A stretch of DNA of 64,000 bases from Deinandra increscens subsp. villosa (GCA_039602395.1 JBCNJP010000006.1:9164952-9228951); one strand, 5' to 3'. Positions 1 to 12,412 are shown, counted from the first letter of the stretch. The notes: generated by a model from the sequence alone, not told the origin. Numbers and translations are program-made.

Positions 1-296
1 AATTCAATATCTAGCATGCATAAACATTTACCAGCATCACAGAGGCAATTTTAACACCTTAAACATGAGTTTTCATCATCAAATCACCAAAAATACATTT
101 TAAGCACAAAATGACCTAACTAGCATAAATCTTCATTATGGCATGATTTTACACGTAAAGTTGCAGACTTTATTTTAGATCTAACATTCCTAAGCATCAT
201 ACTAAAAGATCAGACCATTCCATGAAGGTTTAAGCATGCTTTTTAATAAAACACATAGAAAAGGCATAAAAATGGTTTTTGGAGACTCGCGGTTTG
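1..296. other. Unassigned AT-rich flank
   Basis: No coding region, RNA gene or repeat boundary could be recognised. The stretch ends directly at the TGTCACACC edge of the LTR-like repeat. The five bases before that edge (GTTTG) do not match the bases after the far end of copy 2, so no target-site duplication is supported. Confidence 0.5.
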
Positions 297-2187
297 TGTC
301 ACACCCCGGTCAACGGAATCGGGTGTGAGCCAGAATGGAATCATAGTCGAGGATACATAGAACAACTTCTAATAATTTAAAAACTTCATAAAACATTAAT
401 TCATTTCATTGCAGCGGAAAGATAGTGGAAACATTAATGTCTTACATTTTGAAAACATAAGTCTTAAATAATTATTAAAAGCATGAAACGGTTAAATTGG
501 ATAGTTGCGACTATGACTCCAAGAACAGGTCCGATAGCATTTGTAAGCCCCATTTGCATGTCTTCAGAAAGTCTTGTCAATTACCCAAGAAATCATGAAT
601 GTAAAACGGGTCAACATAAAGTTGGTGAGGTTCACAAGTTTAGGACTCGATAGTTATACATTTGTAAAACAGTTTCGGTATACTTAAATATTATCAGGGT
701 TTATTGTTGTGGTTGTATGATCTCACCTGAACTTTGATTTCCAATACTAACGGTTTACCCACCCGGCATCTCTTGCCCAGAGATGTTAAACAGAGCAGAA
801 TAACTGACGTGTACCCCCAGACAATCCGGAGTCAGAACTGGAGCTACCAGTTAGGGTAGGGTTATCAACCCAAATAGATCTATTCACTAGCTATCATTTC
901 GTGCAGAACTAATTTAAATCAATTAATGATGGGATTTCGGTTGTACAAACGTTTATAATGATAAGAACATATATTCTTTTTGTCATAGTATTTATAACAC
1001 ATTAAATATGTTACAAAAATCATTTTTAGAAAAGGTGTCATATGTTCATTTTTATAAATCACTATACTTAGTGATTTTTGGTCCAAGATCCATGTTTAAG
1101 TCTATATATATATTTGTCCATCATTATTTCATGAAACTAGTTAACATAATATAACATGGATTATATTGTTAGTTACCATTTTTAATAAATAACATGAAAT
1201 AATAAATAATCAACTAACATATTTATATGTTAGGACAAAATATATATAACAACAATCAACTAACATATTAATGTTAGGACATGAAAAGATAAATAAATCA
1301 ACTAACACTAAACATGTGTTAGGACCAAAATGCATAAGAAATAAACATGTAGCATTAGTCATTTATTTTCCATTTAACATGAATGTGAAGTGGCTTGGAT
1401 TTGCAAACAACTAACTAAGAAATCCTTGGATTTCCTTAGATCTAGGTGCACTTGAGCTACTAGCCATAAGGTTTCACTAAGTGTTTCACCATCTTGGATC
1501 TTTGAAAGAAATGGAGGTTAAGAGAGAGTTGTGTTAGTTGTTGCAAGCAAGCATTCCAAGATAGAAATATATGAACATTTTGATCTAGATTTCATGAGTG
1601 TTAATGTGTTTAGGTTGTCAAGACTTGAGAGGTTGATCATGGGTAATAACATGATAGAAAACAAGGAGAAAAGAGGTGTAGGAGACTCACAAAAGTGAGC
1701 TCAAGAAACCGAGAGAAAGAGGAGGTGTTGGTGGCGGATTCCGGCGAGGGGGGCGGCGTCCGGCGGCTGGGCTGCGGCGGCGGGTGCCTGGGCAGTGGCT
1801 GCCGGCGGCGGCGGCAGGGAAGGGGGGTGGTGGTCGGCCGGTTTCAAGGGAGGGAGCAAGAGAGAGATGTTTGGGTGTGGGGAACCAAGGGTGGCACTTA
1901 GGCTCTCTTTTATAGCCTAATCAAGGTAATTACACAATGGTTTATAGTGTGTTGTCAATCTCTCAAGCCTTCTAGTTAAACCCAAGAGTAGGTTAATTGT
2001 TTTATAAATTTTATAAAAGTTTAGGAGCTTTTATAAAATAAAAGGTGGTTAAGAGTTTAATAAATTCATAACTTTTTAAAATATAAACCAATTATATTTT
2101 ATCCCATTGAATGATGATTTTTATTTTTATAAACATTGTTAACCCAAGTTTATAAAAATATAAGTGCTTAAAGAATTGGTTAAGTTT
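297..2187 (-). repeat. Long LTR-like repeat, copy 1 (cut by gap)
   Basis: This stretch matches 2693-5515 almost base for base, with scattered single-base differences. It begins with the same TGTCACACCCCGG edge and runs into the 500-N gap. It lacks about 930 bp that copy 2 carries between roughly 3359 and 4288. Read on the minus strand the repeat ends ...GGGTGTGACA, which fits the CA end of an LTR, and a minus-strand TATA box lies at 1908-1914. The G-rich block at 1690-1860 reads on the minus strand as a C-rich leader downstream of that TATA box. The two copies may be a real tandem arrangement or two unmerged contig ends. Confidence 0.65.
1908..1914 (-). promoter_or_regulatory. TATA box of LTR-like repeat, copy 1
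   Basis: The minus strand reads TATAAAAGAGAG, followed by a C-rich, CT-rich leader. This is the expected arrangement for an LTR promoter firing on the minus strand. The identical motif is in copy 2 at 5234-5240. Confidence 0.5.
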
Positions 2188-2687
2188 NNNNNNNNNNNNN
2201 NNNNNNNNNNNNNNNNNNNNNNNNNNNNNNNNNNNNNNNNNNNNNNNNNNNNNNNNNNNNNNNNNNNNNNNNNNNNNNNNNNNNNNNNNNNNNNNNNNNN
2301 NNNNNNNNNNNNNNNNNNNNNNNNNNNNNNNNNNNNNNNNNNNNNNNNNNNNNNNNNNNNNNNNNNNNNNNNNNNNNNNNNNNNNNNNNNNNNNNNNNNN
2401 NNNNNNNNNNNNNNNNNNNNNNNNNNNNNNNNNNNNNNNNNNNNNNNNNNNNNNNNNNNNNNNNNNNNNNNNNNNNNNNNNNNNNNNNNNNNNNNNNNNN
2501 NNNNNNNNNNNNNNNNNNNNNNNNNNNNNNNNNNNNNNNNNNNNNNNNNNNNNNNNNNNNNNNNNNNNNNNNNNNNNNNNNNNNNNNNNNNNNNNNNNNN
2601 NNNNNNNNNNNNNNNNNNNNNNNNNNNNNNNNNNNNNNNNNNNNNNNNNNNNNNNNNNNNNNNNNNNNNNNNNNNNNNNNNNNNNNN
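2188..2687. other. Assembly gap (500 N)
   Basis: Exactly 500 unknown bases, a conventional placeholder length, so the true distance is unknown. The sequences on the two sides duplicate each other, which suggests an unresolved repeat or unmerged overlapping contigs. Apparent reading frames across it are artefacts. Confidence 0.98.
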
Positions 2688-3358
2688 AAATCTGTCACAC
2701 CCCGGTCAACGGAATCGGGTGTGAGCCAGAATGGAATCATAGTCGAGGATACATAGAACAACTTCTAATAATTTAAAAACTTCATAAAACATTAATTCAT
2801 TTCATTGCAGCGGAAAGATAGTGGAAACATTAATGTCTTACATTTTGAAAACATAAGTCTTAAATAATTATTAAAAGCATGAAACGGTTAAATTGGATAG
2901 TTGGGACTATGACTCCAAGAACAGGTCCGATAGCATTTGTAAGCCCCATTTGCATGTCTTCAGAAAGTCTTGTCAATTACCTAAGAAATCATGAATGTAA
3001 AACGGGTCAACATAAAGTTGGTGAGGTTCACAAGTTTAGGACTCGATAGTTAAACATTTGTAAAACAGTTTCGGTATACTTAAATATTATCAGGGTTTAT
3101 TGTTGTGGTTGTATGATCTCACCTGAACTTTGATTTCAAATACTAACGGTTTACCCACCCGGCATCTCTTGCCCAGAGATGTTAAACAGAGCAGAATAAC
3201 TGACGTGTACCCCAGACAATCCGGAGTCAGAACTGGAGCTACCAGTTAGGGTAGGGTTGTCAACCCAAATAGATCTATTCACTAGCTATCGTTTCGTGCA
3301 GAACTAATTGAAATCAATTAATGATGGGATTTCGGTTGTACAAACGTTTATAACGATA

Positions 3359-4288
3359 ATGTACCAAGTTGGGCAATCAGTAAGAGAACAAGTAGTCATA
3401 CGGCTAACAAGTAAACCATAATATTAAGTAAAAAGAATTTAATCAGTTTTCATGATTTCTCCCCCAAGTATAAAACAGTTAAAAGGAAAAAGGGGCCGTG
3501 AAACTCACAGGTTTAGCAGATAATCGGTAATTAAGCAGTGAAGGACGGTAGCACGTAACGCCCTAAATAATTAAATAACATATGCATAAGGTCTATGATC
3601 ATTTGAGTAACATAAGTCACCCAAGTCATACCGGTCAAGTCTTGACGTTATTCCGTTTTTGTTTAGGAAAGGACTTGTTAATTATTGTAAACCGATTTAC
3701 GACGGTTTATATTTATATCAAATAAATATAACGTAAATAGACAGTTAATCAGTTTAAACGAGTCATGAACCTTGGACCAAAATAATAATGTCAATTATTA
3801 TTTTTTTTAAAGATAATTATTTTTGGAATAAATAATCATGGTGGCAAAATCTTGTAAATAATTGAATAATTATTTAAGACTTTTAATATTCTAAAACATT
3901 TCCAAAAATTAAATAATATTTCAAGTTCATGAAATATTAAATAGAAAACGTTGATAAAATATTTATGACGACGCTTGGATTTATAACGTTTGATTTATTA
4001 AAACATTACGTCGTTTTAATAAAAATAAGACAAATTTTACATTTTCGCGTATATCGCCGTGCGGTCCCGGTTTTATTACTACGCAACGTATTATTTATTT
4101 TAATTACTTTGATTCCTCAAAGTAATGAAATAAATCCATGAAAACTTTTAAGTCTTTATTTGTCTTGATAAATTTTTTTATAAAATTTCTTTTATAAAAA
4201 TGTCTATTTTTAGCAAGTTTTAGAAAGGTTAAAACTTGTAATAAACCCAAGTATTTATGTCAACTTTAATCATTTGACATAATCTAGT
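3359..4288. repeat. 930-bp segment present only in copy 2
   Basis: In copy 1 the sequence passes directly from ...TTTATAATGATA to AGAACATATATTC (near 963). In copy 2 the same two flanks are about 930 bp apart. The segment is AT-rich, has no coding signal and shows no terminal inverted repeats or duplicated flanks beyond a few bases. That fits a deletion in copy 1 better than an insertion in copy 2. Confidence 0.6.
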
Positions 4289-5233
4289 AAGAACATATAT
4301 TCTTTTTGTCATAGTATTTATAACACATTAAATATGTTACAAAAATCATTTTTAGAAAAGGTGTCATATGTCCATTTTTATAAATCACTATACTTAGTGA
4401 TTTTTGGTCCAAGATCCATGTTTAAGTCTATATATATATTTGTCCATCATTATTTCATGAAACTAGTTAACATAATATAACATGGATTATATTGTTAGTT
4501 ACCATTTTTAATAAATAACATGAAATAATAAATAATCAACTAACATATTTATATGTTAGGACAAAATATATATAACAACAATCAACTAACATATTAATGT
4601 TAGGACATGAAAAGATAAATAAATCAACTAACACTAAACATGTGTTAGGACCAAAATGCATAAGAAATAAACATGTAGCATTAGTCATTTATTTTCCATT
4701 TAACATGAATGTGAAGTGGCTTGGATTTGCAAACAACTAACTAAGAAATCCTTGGATTTCCTTAGATCTAGGTGCACTTGAGCTACTAGCCATAAGGTTT
4801 CACTAAGTGTTTCACCATCTTGGATCTTTGAAAGAAATGGAGGTTAAGAGAGAGTTGTGTTAGTTGTTGCAAGCAAGCATTCCAAGATAGAAATATATGA
4901 ACATTTTGATCTAGATTTCATGAGTGTTAATGTGTTTAGGTTGTCAAGACTTGAGAGGTTGATCATGGGTAATAACATGATAGAAAACAAGGAGAAAAGA
5001 GGTGTAGGAGACTCACAAAAGTGAGCTCAAGAAACCGAGAGAAAGAGGAGGTGTTGGTGGCGGATTCCGGCGAGGGGGGCGGCGTCCGGCGGCTGGGCTG
5101 CGACGGCGGGTGGCTGGGCAGTGGCTGCCGGCGGCGGCGGCAGGGAAGGGGGGTGGTGGTCGGCCGGTTTCAAGGGAGGGAGCAAGAGAGAGATGTTTGG
5201 GTGTGGGGAACCAAGGGTGGCACTTAGGCTCTC

Positions 5234-5240
5234 TTTTATA
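5234..5240 (-). promoter_or_regulatory. TATA box of LTR-like repeat, copy 2
   Basis: The minus strand reads TATAAAAGAGAGCC. The C-rich stretch downstream (5220 down to 5020) looks like a plant 5' leader, and the inverted-repeat cluster at 5568-5776 would sit about 330-540 bp upstream of it. Confidence 0.5.
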
Positions 5241-5567
5241 GCCTAATCAAGGTAATTACACAATGGTTTATAGTGTGTTGTCAATCTCTCAAGCCTTCTA
5301 GTTAAACCCAAGAGTAGGTTAATTGTTTTATAAATTTTATAAAAGTTTAGGAGCTTTTATAAAATAAAAGGTGGTTAAGAGTTTAATAAATTCATAACTT
5401 TTTAAAATATAAACCAATTATATTTTATCCCATTGAATGATGATTTTTATTTTTATAAACATTGTTAACCCAAGTTTATAAAAATATAAGTGGTTAAAGA
5501 ATTGGTTAAGTTTTATAAATGTTATAAACATTGGGCTTAAAACAAATTTTATTTAAACTTGTTTTTA

Positions 5568-5776
5568 TTTGGGCTGAAGCCCAAATCGGAAAAAGAAAAA
5601 GGGAATGGGCCGTAGCCCATTCGATTTGGAAAAGGCGACTGGGCCGAAGCCCAGTCAGGTCCGCGAGTGGGGCTGGGCCGAGCCCAGTCGAGTTGGGTTC
5701 GGACCGGGTCGGGCCGGGTTCTCGGTTCGGGCCGTGAAGGAGAAAAAGAAAAGGAATTGGGCCGGTTCGGCCCAAT
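5568..5776. repeat. Cluster of five TGGGC-armed inverted repeats
   Basis: Five perfect inverted repeats with short loops lie at 5568-5585 (arm TTTGGGCT), 5603-5622 (GAATGGGC), 5637-5656 (GACTGGGC), 5673-5687 (CTGGGC) and 5756-5776 (ATTGGGCCG). Each arm has different outer bases that are matched in its partner arm, so pairing is kept although the sequence varies. TGGGCC/T is the core of plant site II (TCP-type) promoter elements, and the cluster lies upstream of a minus-strand TATA box. Confidence 0.7.
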
Positions 5777-6397
5777 GCGATACGGGCCGCGGGTCGGGTA
5801 TCCGGGTTGGGGGTTTTACTCGATTAGTCAAGGCGAACCTTCGGTTAAATTTTCGGGTCAATCGGGGTTAGTTTGGGCTTAATGGGCTTACCGGGCCCAA
5901 TAGGCTAAACGTTTGGTAATTCGGCTAAGTCTTGACAACGTAACGCTTGTTTTAAGTTCGTAAAACGTTTTATCAGTTTATAACGGTTTGATAAAATATA
6001 AAATGTCAAATTTTATATTTAATTTCTTATTATTAAAATTCCATTAATAATAATATGTTATATTCATAATTCACAGTTTTTCAACGCGAATTTTCATATC
6101 GGTTAATCGGTTATTCATTCACAGTTAATCATGCAATTTAAAGCAGTAAAGCACGTAACTAGAAAGTCAACAAAAGTCAACGGAGAGAGATTTGACCTGA
6201 TTTTTAGGTCCGATTGTCACAGTTTGATCTAGGATCCGAATGGGTGATGTCTCGAGGCTGAGATCACGACGGCTCGTGGTGTTTCTCGGCTGAGCAGAAT
6301 TCAGGAGAATGTGTGTGTGTTTTTTGAGAAATGATGTGAGTAAAATGAGAAGATTAGGGTTTTATAAAATATATAGGTCAGGAGCTAGTTTCGCTGG

Positions 6398-6484
6398 CAG
6401 TTTCGCTGGCCAAGCGAAACTGACTCTGAATTCGTGTAGATCGAAAGTTTGGCTACCGAGCGAATCTACAGTTTCGCTCGGTAG
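6398..6484. repeat. Two TTTCGCT-based hairpins
   Basis: 6398-6422 has 10-bp arms (CAGTTTCGCT) around a 5-nt loop. 6453-6484 has 12-bp arms (CTACCGAGCGAA) around an 8-nt loop. Both are perfect and share the TTTCGCT/AGCGAAA word, which also occurs unpaired at 6388 and 6484. No function is assigned. Confidence 0.6.
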
Positions 6485-6712
6485 TTTCGCTGGAAACCGA
6501 AAGGGCCAATTTACAAAATTAATTAATTAAACACGTTGCACATAATAACAATAAATAAATAAACACATAACACATATGGACGGGTTCGGTGATCAACCAA
6601 AGGTCGTGGACGTATTCGGCCTAGTTAAGCATTAGTTACTAAGTTAACACTTATAACGTAACTAACGGAGATTGTCTAACGGAAGTTAACCTTGGAATTC
6701 TCGGATGTCACA

Positions 6713-7130
6713 TTTAGTCTCAATTAAGGGCCCTAATTAATAGAAAATAGTATAATTGTATGAGCAACTGATATTCAGTCCCTGTTTAACAAGGGACATA
6801 CTGGAGACTAACATTTAGTTGTTAAGGTTTTTAAACCGTTTCTAATTAGGTACTAATATTCAGTTTTGAATGTGTTTTATGAAAAAAAAGAATTTAGTGA
6901 CTGATTAATAGTGTCTAATTCTCTGAAGGAAATTGTGTCAATTTATGAATTGTGTTGAAGACTAAAAATCAGTGTTAAAGATTTTATAAATAACCTTATT
7001 CGACACTGATATTCCGTCATTAATAATCGTCTAACATTCTAACATTTCGTGGGATCATATTAGAGACTAAAATAAAATGAACTTAGCTATTGATATTTAG
7101 ACTCCATAATATTGTGCAGACATAATAATT
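6713..7130. repeat. CACTA left subterminal repeat region
   Basis: Short words such as CAACTGATATTCAGTCCC, GGAGACTAACA and GTGACTGATTAATAG recur in both orientations and resemble the words at 19360-20130. In CACTA elements such subterminal motifs bind the TNPA-type protein. The terminal CACTA itself is missing at the junction with the LTR-like repeat. Confidence 0.6.
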
Positions 7131-7607
7131 TGGGATGGCTACTTGAATGGCCAATTAGGCTTGACGAGCTACTGGATGTTAGTTTTCTTCCTTAACCTCC
7201 TTTTATCTAATCCAAATTAGGCTATTAAACATCTCCGTTTCTTGATTCTGAAGTCTCGGGTTTGATACATTTTTTTTGAGTTTTTTTTCTTTGAATTTTC
7301 TTTAACCTACATACTTATTAAGCTCCAAATATTAATAAATAGTCATATTTATTAATCGACCATTGTCATAGAGTTGTTACAAAGATGGGGAGAATCGCAT
7401 CAAACAACATTTTGGATGCATCATTTATAGAGCTGAACACCATCCTCTTCTATTTTGTTTTTTTTAAGATCTATTTTTTTATTTTTTTGAAACAGCAACA
7501 TATAACCACAACTAGCCAAGAGCTAGCAATTACAAGAGAGCGTGAAGGAATACAAAAACAAAATGACAGCCCAAGAATAGAGCCTCCCAGACCGACACGG
7601 TATGTAA

Positions 7608-8440
7608 TAGGGATGAGCGTTTGGAACCGAGTACCGGTACCAATACTGGTACCGACCGAACATAAACGGTACCGGTACTCGATTTTGGCCAAATTCGGAA
7701 TCAGTACTAACCGGTACCAGTACCGATAAAAGATAAAAAATACCCGAGTGGGTACCGGTACCTAGAATATGAATTATTTTTATATGAAGTTTAATAAACT
7801 TACCAGTGTTATTACCCAATATCCTCACGATTAAAAAAAATCATCCCACATCCTTACCATCGAAACACAAACTCTTAAATCATCTCGCAGCAATACATCA
7901 CAATGTTAAATGCACTGGTTGTAATAAAAGTTACAAAAACTAAGTATAGGTTTCTTTTAATCAATAATTCTAGGATTGTTTTTGATCCATACCTACTATA
8001 CAAAGGTTTGTAATTGTTAGGGATCATAATTTATAAATAAATGTTATATTTTACGATCACACATGTAGAGAAACTTGGCAATCCACTCCAATCGCGCAGA
8101 AATATCACGTAATTTAGAATCGAAATCCGAAAGAAGCTACGATCTAAAAGGTTTTGTAAAGTGATAATAAAAAATCTAGTTCATCTTATTATATTGCGTG
8201 TTAGTACATGAGTCAAAACTGTCATATAAATTCCCAAAACGAACGATGTTTAAGAACATTATAAAATTCAAGTTAAAACACTTTTAGAAAAAGAACCAAA
8301 GTGGGTACCAAACCGGTACTGTACCGAAAACATGATACCGGTTACCGTACCGGAATATTTGGTACCGGAATCGGGACCTACATTTTGTTAAATTCGGGAC
8401 GCGTACTAACCGGTATGGTACGGTACCGATCCCATCCCTA
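7608..8440. mobile_element. Non-autonomous hAT-type element (MITE-like, 833 bp)
   Basis: Inverted ends are TAGGGATGAGC at 7608 and CCCATCCCTA ending at 8440. The flanks are an 8-bp target-site duplication with one mismatch, GTATGTAA (7600-7607) and GTATGCAA (8441-8448). An 8-bp duplication and TAGGG-type ends are characteristic of hAT elements. The outer 130-170 bp on each side are inverted-repeat-like and dense in GGTACC and ACCGGTA words, while the middle is AT-rich. There is no transposase. It lies inside the CACTA element, 3' of its TNP2 gene. Confidence 0.8.
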
Positions 8441-8979
8441 GTATGCAACGAAAAAGAAGGACACACAAACATAGAAAGAAAAAACTCTCATGATGAAAAC
8501 ACATTATCACCATTCCATCAATCCAACCAAAATGAGACTAGAAGGACAAAAGGCACATCTCCACTCTTTAGTCTTTTGACTTTAAGCATCCAACAGACAT
8601 AAATCTGCACTTCTTAGCACGAGCATCTCAAACTGATTCAATCCAAAAAGAGCCCCAGCAAAATATGAACTTCAGCTCCATATCAGTCGTAACAAACGGA
8701 TGAAAGCTCAGCCATTCTTAATAGATCTTGAGCCAAAACTAAGATATTCCCCCTTTGATACATTACTTAGGCCACATCCACAGTAGCAGTCCATACTCCC
8801 ACGCACACCAATCTTCAAATATACCATATTGCTTTCTTCATAAGATCACTAGGAAGGATACGAACTTCTTTCTTCCCAATCCCTCGGCCATTCACCCTAA
8901 AAACATCCAACATGAAGCTTTGATCATCACTAGAGGTTTTGTCAATAGTTCTCTCACGTTTTTCCAACTTTGATTCAAC

Positions 8980-11317
8980 ACCTCACAAATAATAGGAACA
9001 GAATGTTATAGCTTCTTTGACAACATAACCTTCCACTATAGAGCCTTCAGGTTTAGCTCTGTTCCTAACAAATCTCTTTAAATGGCCAAGGAATCTTTCG
9101 ATTGGATACATCCACCTAGATTGCATGGGTCCTCCCAAGCCTCTTCAGGAAGATGCACACACAAGTGCACCATAACTGTAAAAAATGACGGGGGAAATAT
9201 TCGTTCAAGTTTGCATAGGATGACAACAAACTTTTTTTTCATCACTTCCAACTCTGTCACGTATAAAGTGCCTTCGGTAAGTTTCCTGAAGAAGTTAGAC
9301 AACTCTACTAACGCATCACGGATTTTTTTTTGTCATGAAGGGACGAATTGCAATTGGGATTATGCGTTGTATTAGGACATGACAATCATGTGACTTAAGC
9401 CCATAAACCTTACCTTGCTCAGCAATCACATTTTTTGCTAAATTTCCGGCATACCCATCTGGAAAACGCACAGACTTGAGTAAATTACAAAATTGTTTTC
9501 TCTCCTCACGAGTTAAACATATAAAGCATGTGGTTTAAACCAACGACCATTCTTATGCACCAAGTGAAGCTCTTTACGAATGTTCCAATCTTGCAAATCT
9601 AGTCGAGCTTTTTCATTGTCCCTCGTCTTTCCGTCTATGTTTAATAAGGTCCCTAGCACGTTCTCACACACATTTTTTCAACATGCATCACGTCAATGTT
9701 GTGACGAATTAACAATTTATGCCACTATGAAAGCTCAAAGAAGATGCTTTTCTTTGACCAGTTTGTACTGGGTGTGTCTAGTTTTCTTTTTTTCCCTCCA
9801 TGAGAGTGTTTTTTTCCTTGATCATGTATAGTTAGACTTTTCAACTGACGTAAGCAATCATCTCCACTGACATGTTTAGGTGCATCCCTACCCTCTCTCT
9901 TTCCATTAAAATCTTGTATATTCCTCCAAGAGTCATTAGGTTCGAGAAATCGTCTATGGCCCACATATGCTATTTTATCTCGTATACGTACACTACTTGC
10001 ATCTTCATTTCATATTGGACATGCCTTGTATCCACTTGTTTTCCATCCAGACAAGTAACCATACGCAGGAAAGTCATTGATTGTCCATAATAGTGCTGCA
10101 CGCATGTTAAATCTCTGTTTTGAGTCGCAATCATATGTTTTAACACCCTCATCCCATAAAAGTTTCAACTCATCTACGAGTGGACGCAAGAATACATCAA
10201 TCTTATTTCCTGGTGAATTTTTTCCAGGAATCAACAATGTCAACAAAAATAAAGCATGGACCATAGACTTCCAAGGGGGCATATTGTTTGGAATGAGTAC
10301 AACAGGCCACATACTATAGGAAAGACTCATTTCCCCGAAAGGATTAAAACCAACACTGGCAAGGCCTAGGCGGACATTTCTAGGATCATTTGCAAATTCA
10401 GGAAACATTGCTTCAAAGTGTTTCCACGCCTTTCCGTCTGCGGGATGCCTAAGAACCCCCTCCTCTTTGGTTCTATTTCGATCATGCCATTACATTTCCC
10501 TAGCAGTGTGTCTAGAAGCATATAAGCGTTTAAGTCTACTTGTAATGGGAAAGTAACGCAAGACTTTTACCGGTTTCTTCTTCCCCTTACTATTTTCTTC
10601 ATAACGACTAGTGCTACACATCGGACACTTCTGTAATCCTGCATTTTCCTTCCAAAACAATGCACAATCATGTTTACAAGCATGGATAGATTCATATCCC
10701 AGTCCAAGAGTACGTAAATACTTTTTCGCCTCATAATGGTTTTTTGGCAAGTTTGCATCCTTGAAAGCCCGGCTGAATAAATTCAAAATCATATCCATCG
10801 ACACAATTGTCATGTTACATGTTACCTTCACGTTCATCAACTCCAATAGAAAACCTAATACAGAAAACTCCTCACACCCCGGGTATAAAGGTTTTTCCAT
10901 ATCAACAAATAACTTATCCACATTTGGGTTATTACGTTGATCATGATCGTCCCTAATGTTTTCGGATTCGGTTTCAAAGCCTTGATGAAATGCATCATCA
11001 AGTAACTCGTGGACACCATCATCTGATTCGTTTTCACTATCTTCAAAATTGTTTGTTTCATCTGTTTCATAGCCCGGTAGATGTTCACCGTGATGTATCC
11101 ATACAATATATGACGGTGAAAAACCATTATGTATGATATGTGTAGCAACAACTGAGGGAACGTGCTTTCTTGCATTCACACACTTTTTACATGGACATTG
11201 TATTCGACCATCACTATTAACATATTTCTTACCTTCTTCTGCGAAAGCCATCGCTCCATTAATAAATATTGGATCTATCTTATTAGTTATTTTAGTCCAA
11301 CTCTTATCCAAGGTCAT
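8980..11317 (-). pseudogene. CACTA TNP2-type transposase, pseudogene
   Basis: This is the transposase of the En/Spm superfamily, which cuts and joins element ends in the nucleus. The start is ATG at 11317-11315, giving a first open segment of 275 residues. Its N-terminal region (about residues 20-80) is a cysteine/histidine-containing Transpos_assoc-like domain with CPCKKC. Later segments match the TNP2 core (Transposase_21): HPADGKAWKHF and RNVRLGLASVGFNPFG near 10400, RRFL...WR near 9960, IRHNIDVMHVEKN near 9700 and GLKSHDCHV near 9380. The DUF4218-like end shows CKLERIFPPSFF near 9220 and GHLKRF near 9080. In-frame stops occur at about 10490 and 10010 (the latter in a conserved CPxC position), and further stops and a frameshift follow near 9730 and 9130. 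The length fits a nearly complete gene that has decayed. Confidence 0.85.
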
Positions 11318-12100
11318 TGTGAAATTCTCTCTAGGAATCTACCTGATGTGTTAATCAAAAATCATTTAGAAGTACACACTGAGCCTTTTTAACTAAGGTT
11401 CAGTAATGAGGCAAACAAGATTTTGAACACAAATAAATAAACTCTAAACATACCATATAACAACCAAGAATCATCTTTTGCTAATGAACATCTAAAATAA
11501 TTATCAACAACTTTATTTATCAAAATTCCATATCTCTAGTTGACTTATTTATGGTCAAACTGCTCATACCAGTTGGCTTTCTGTAGTTAAAATGATTATT
11601 TCAGTTTAAACACCTACAATCTTTTAATCTCAATACCAATCTGGATTTGCCTAAAAATATAAACAACTCAATCACAAACTCTCAAATCAACCTCAATCAC
11701 AACAGATTACAAAACCTAGTAAACTAATATGCATACAACTTCTATGACTTAAGAACTTTGAGAAAGCCTTGGAACAATAGTTAAAATATAATATGCAGCA
11801 ATCTCAAAAAAAAGTTATTCAAGCAAAAAAAAAACATAAGATGAATCCGAATGTCAACATGGTTGTGGAGAAACAATAGAAATTGGAAAGAAGGAATGTG
11901 TATAGTCTTACCTTATACGGTGGAAGAACAACGCCGGAATACAGCAACTCCGGCGAACAGCAACAGCTCCGACGGATAGCAACAATTGAATGTGAATCAA
12001 TAGCGTCGGCGAACAATAACTCCGGCGAACATGACCGTCGGTAAACAGGAACCGTTGGTCAAGGTTGAACTCGGCGACTCATGACTGGGAAACAATCTCT
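11318..12100 (-). promoter_or_regulatory. 5' region of the TNP2 relic, with a leader intron
   Basis: On the minus strand a CGCCGGAG-rich leader (about 12090-11913) ends CCGTATAAG at a good donor site, GTAAGACT, near 11911. An acceptor TAACACATCAG lies about 20 nt before the transposase ATG. This suggests a non-coding first exon and a leader intron of about 570 bp. AT-rich sequence around 12235-12260 could hold the promoter. Confidence 0.4.
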
Positions 12101-12412
12101 AATCGGGAATTAGATTGACGGAAATTGGGAAATAAATTGGTGTGGAGGGAAAGTTATTAAAGACCGCCAATTATGCTTAATTTGGAGGTAAATTATTGGG
12201 GGTCAAAGGGAACTGATAGTGTTTCTTAATTTCATTTTTTTTTCATATATATATTTATGTTTTTTTGGAGTAACTTAGTTATGATTTTCAGACCTAATAT
12301 TAAAAAAAAAAGATAAAATTTGAATTGATCCTAGTTATTTTAATTGGGTCTAGTTTAGTTCGGGTTAACCGTGATCGTTCGAATTAAATATGATCGTCGT
12401 TTTTCATATACA

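Larger units (their letters stand above)
2693..6712 (-). mobile_element. Long LTR-like element, copy 2, probable solo LTR
   Basis: On the minus strand the unit starts TGTGACATCC (6712 downward) and ends GGGTGTGACA (2693), so it has the TG...CA ends of an LTR. It holds no protein-coding region. A minus-strand TATA box (5234-5240) is followed by a C-rich leader (5220-5020). Upstream of the promoter lie five inverted repeats built on TGGGC (5568-5776) and two further hairpins (6398-6484). At about 4.0 kb this would be a long LTR, within the range known for some Ty3/gypsy lineages, but I see no PBS, no PPT and no matching target-site duplication. The sequence following it (from 6713) resembles CACTA subterminal repeats, so it may have inserted into that element. 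A large non-autonomous element is an alternative. Confidence 0.5.

Noticed and set aside
1695..1901. 68-residue Gly/Arg-rich frames here and at 5021-5227
   Set aside because: The block reads on the other strand as a C-rich leader below a TATA box. The frame has no homology and is kept only because the two copies are nearly identical.
2164..2761. Open frames across the N gaps (also 39395-39943)
   Set aside because: They consist almost entirely of unknown bases.
2693..6712. A complete LTR insertion with target-site duplication
   Set aside because: The pentamers on the two sides (AAATC and TTTAG) do not match, and the left flank is limited by the gap.
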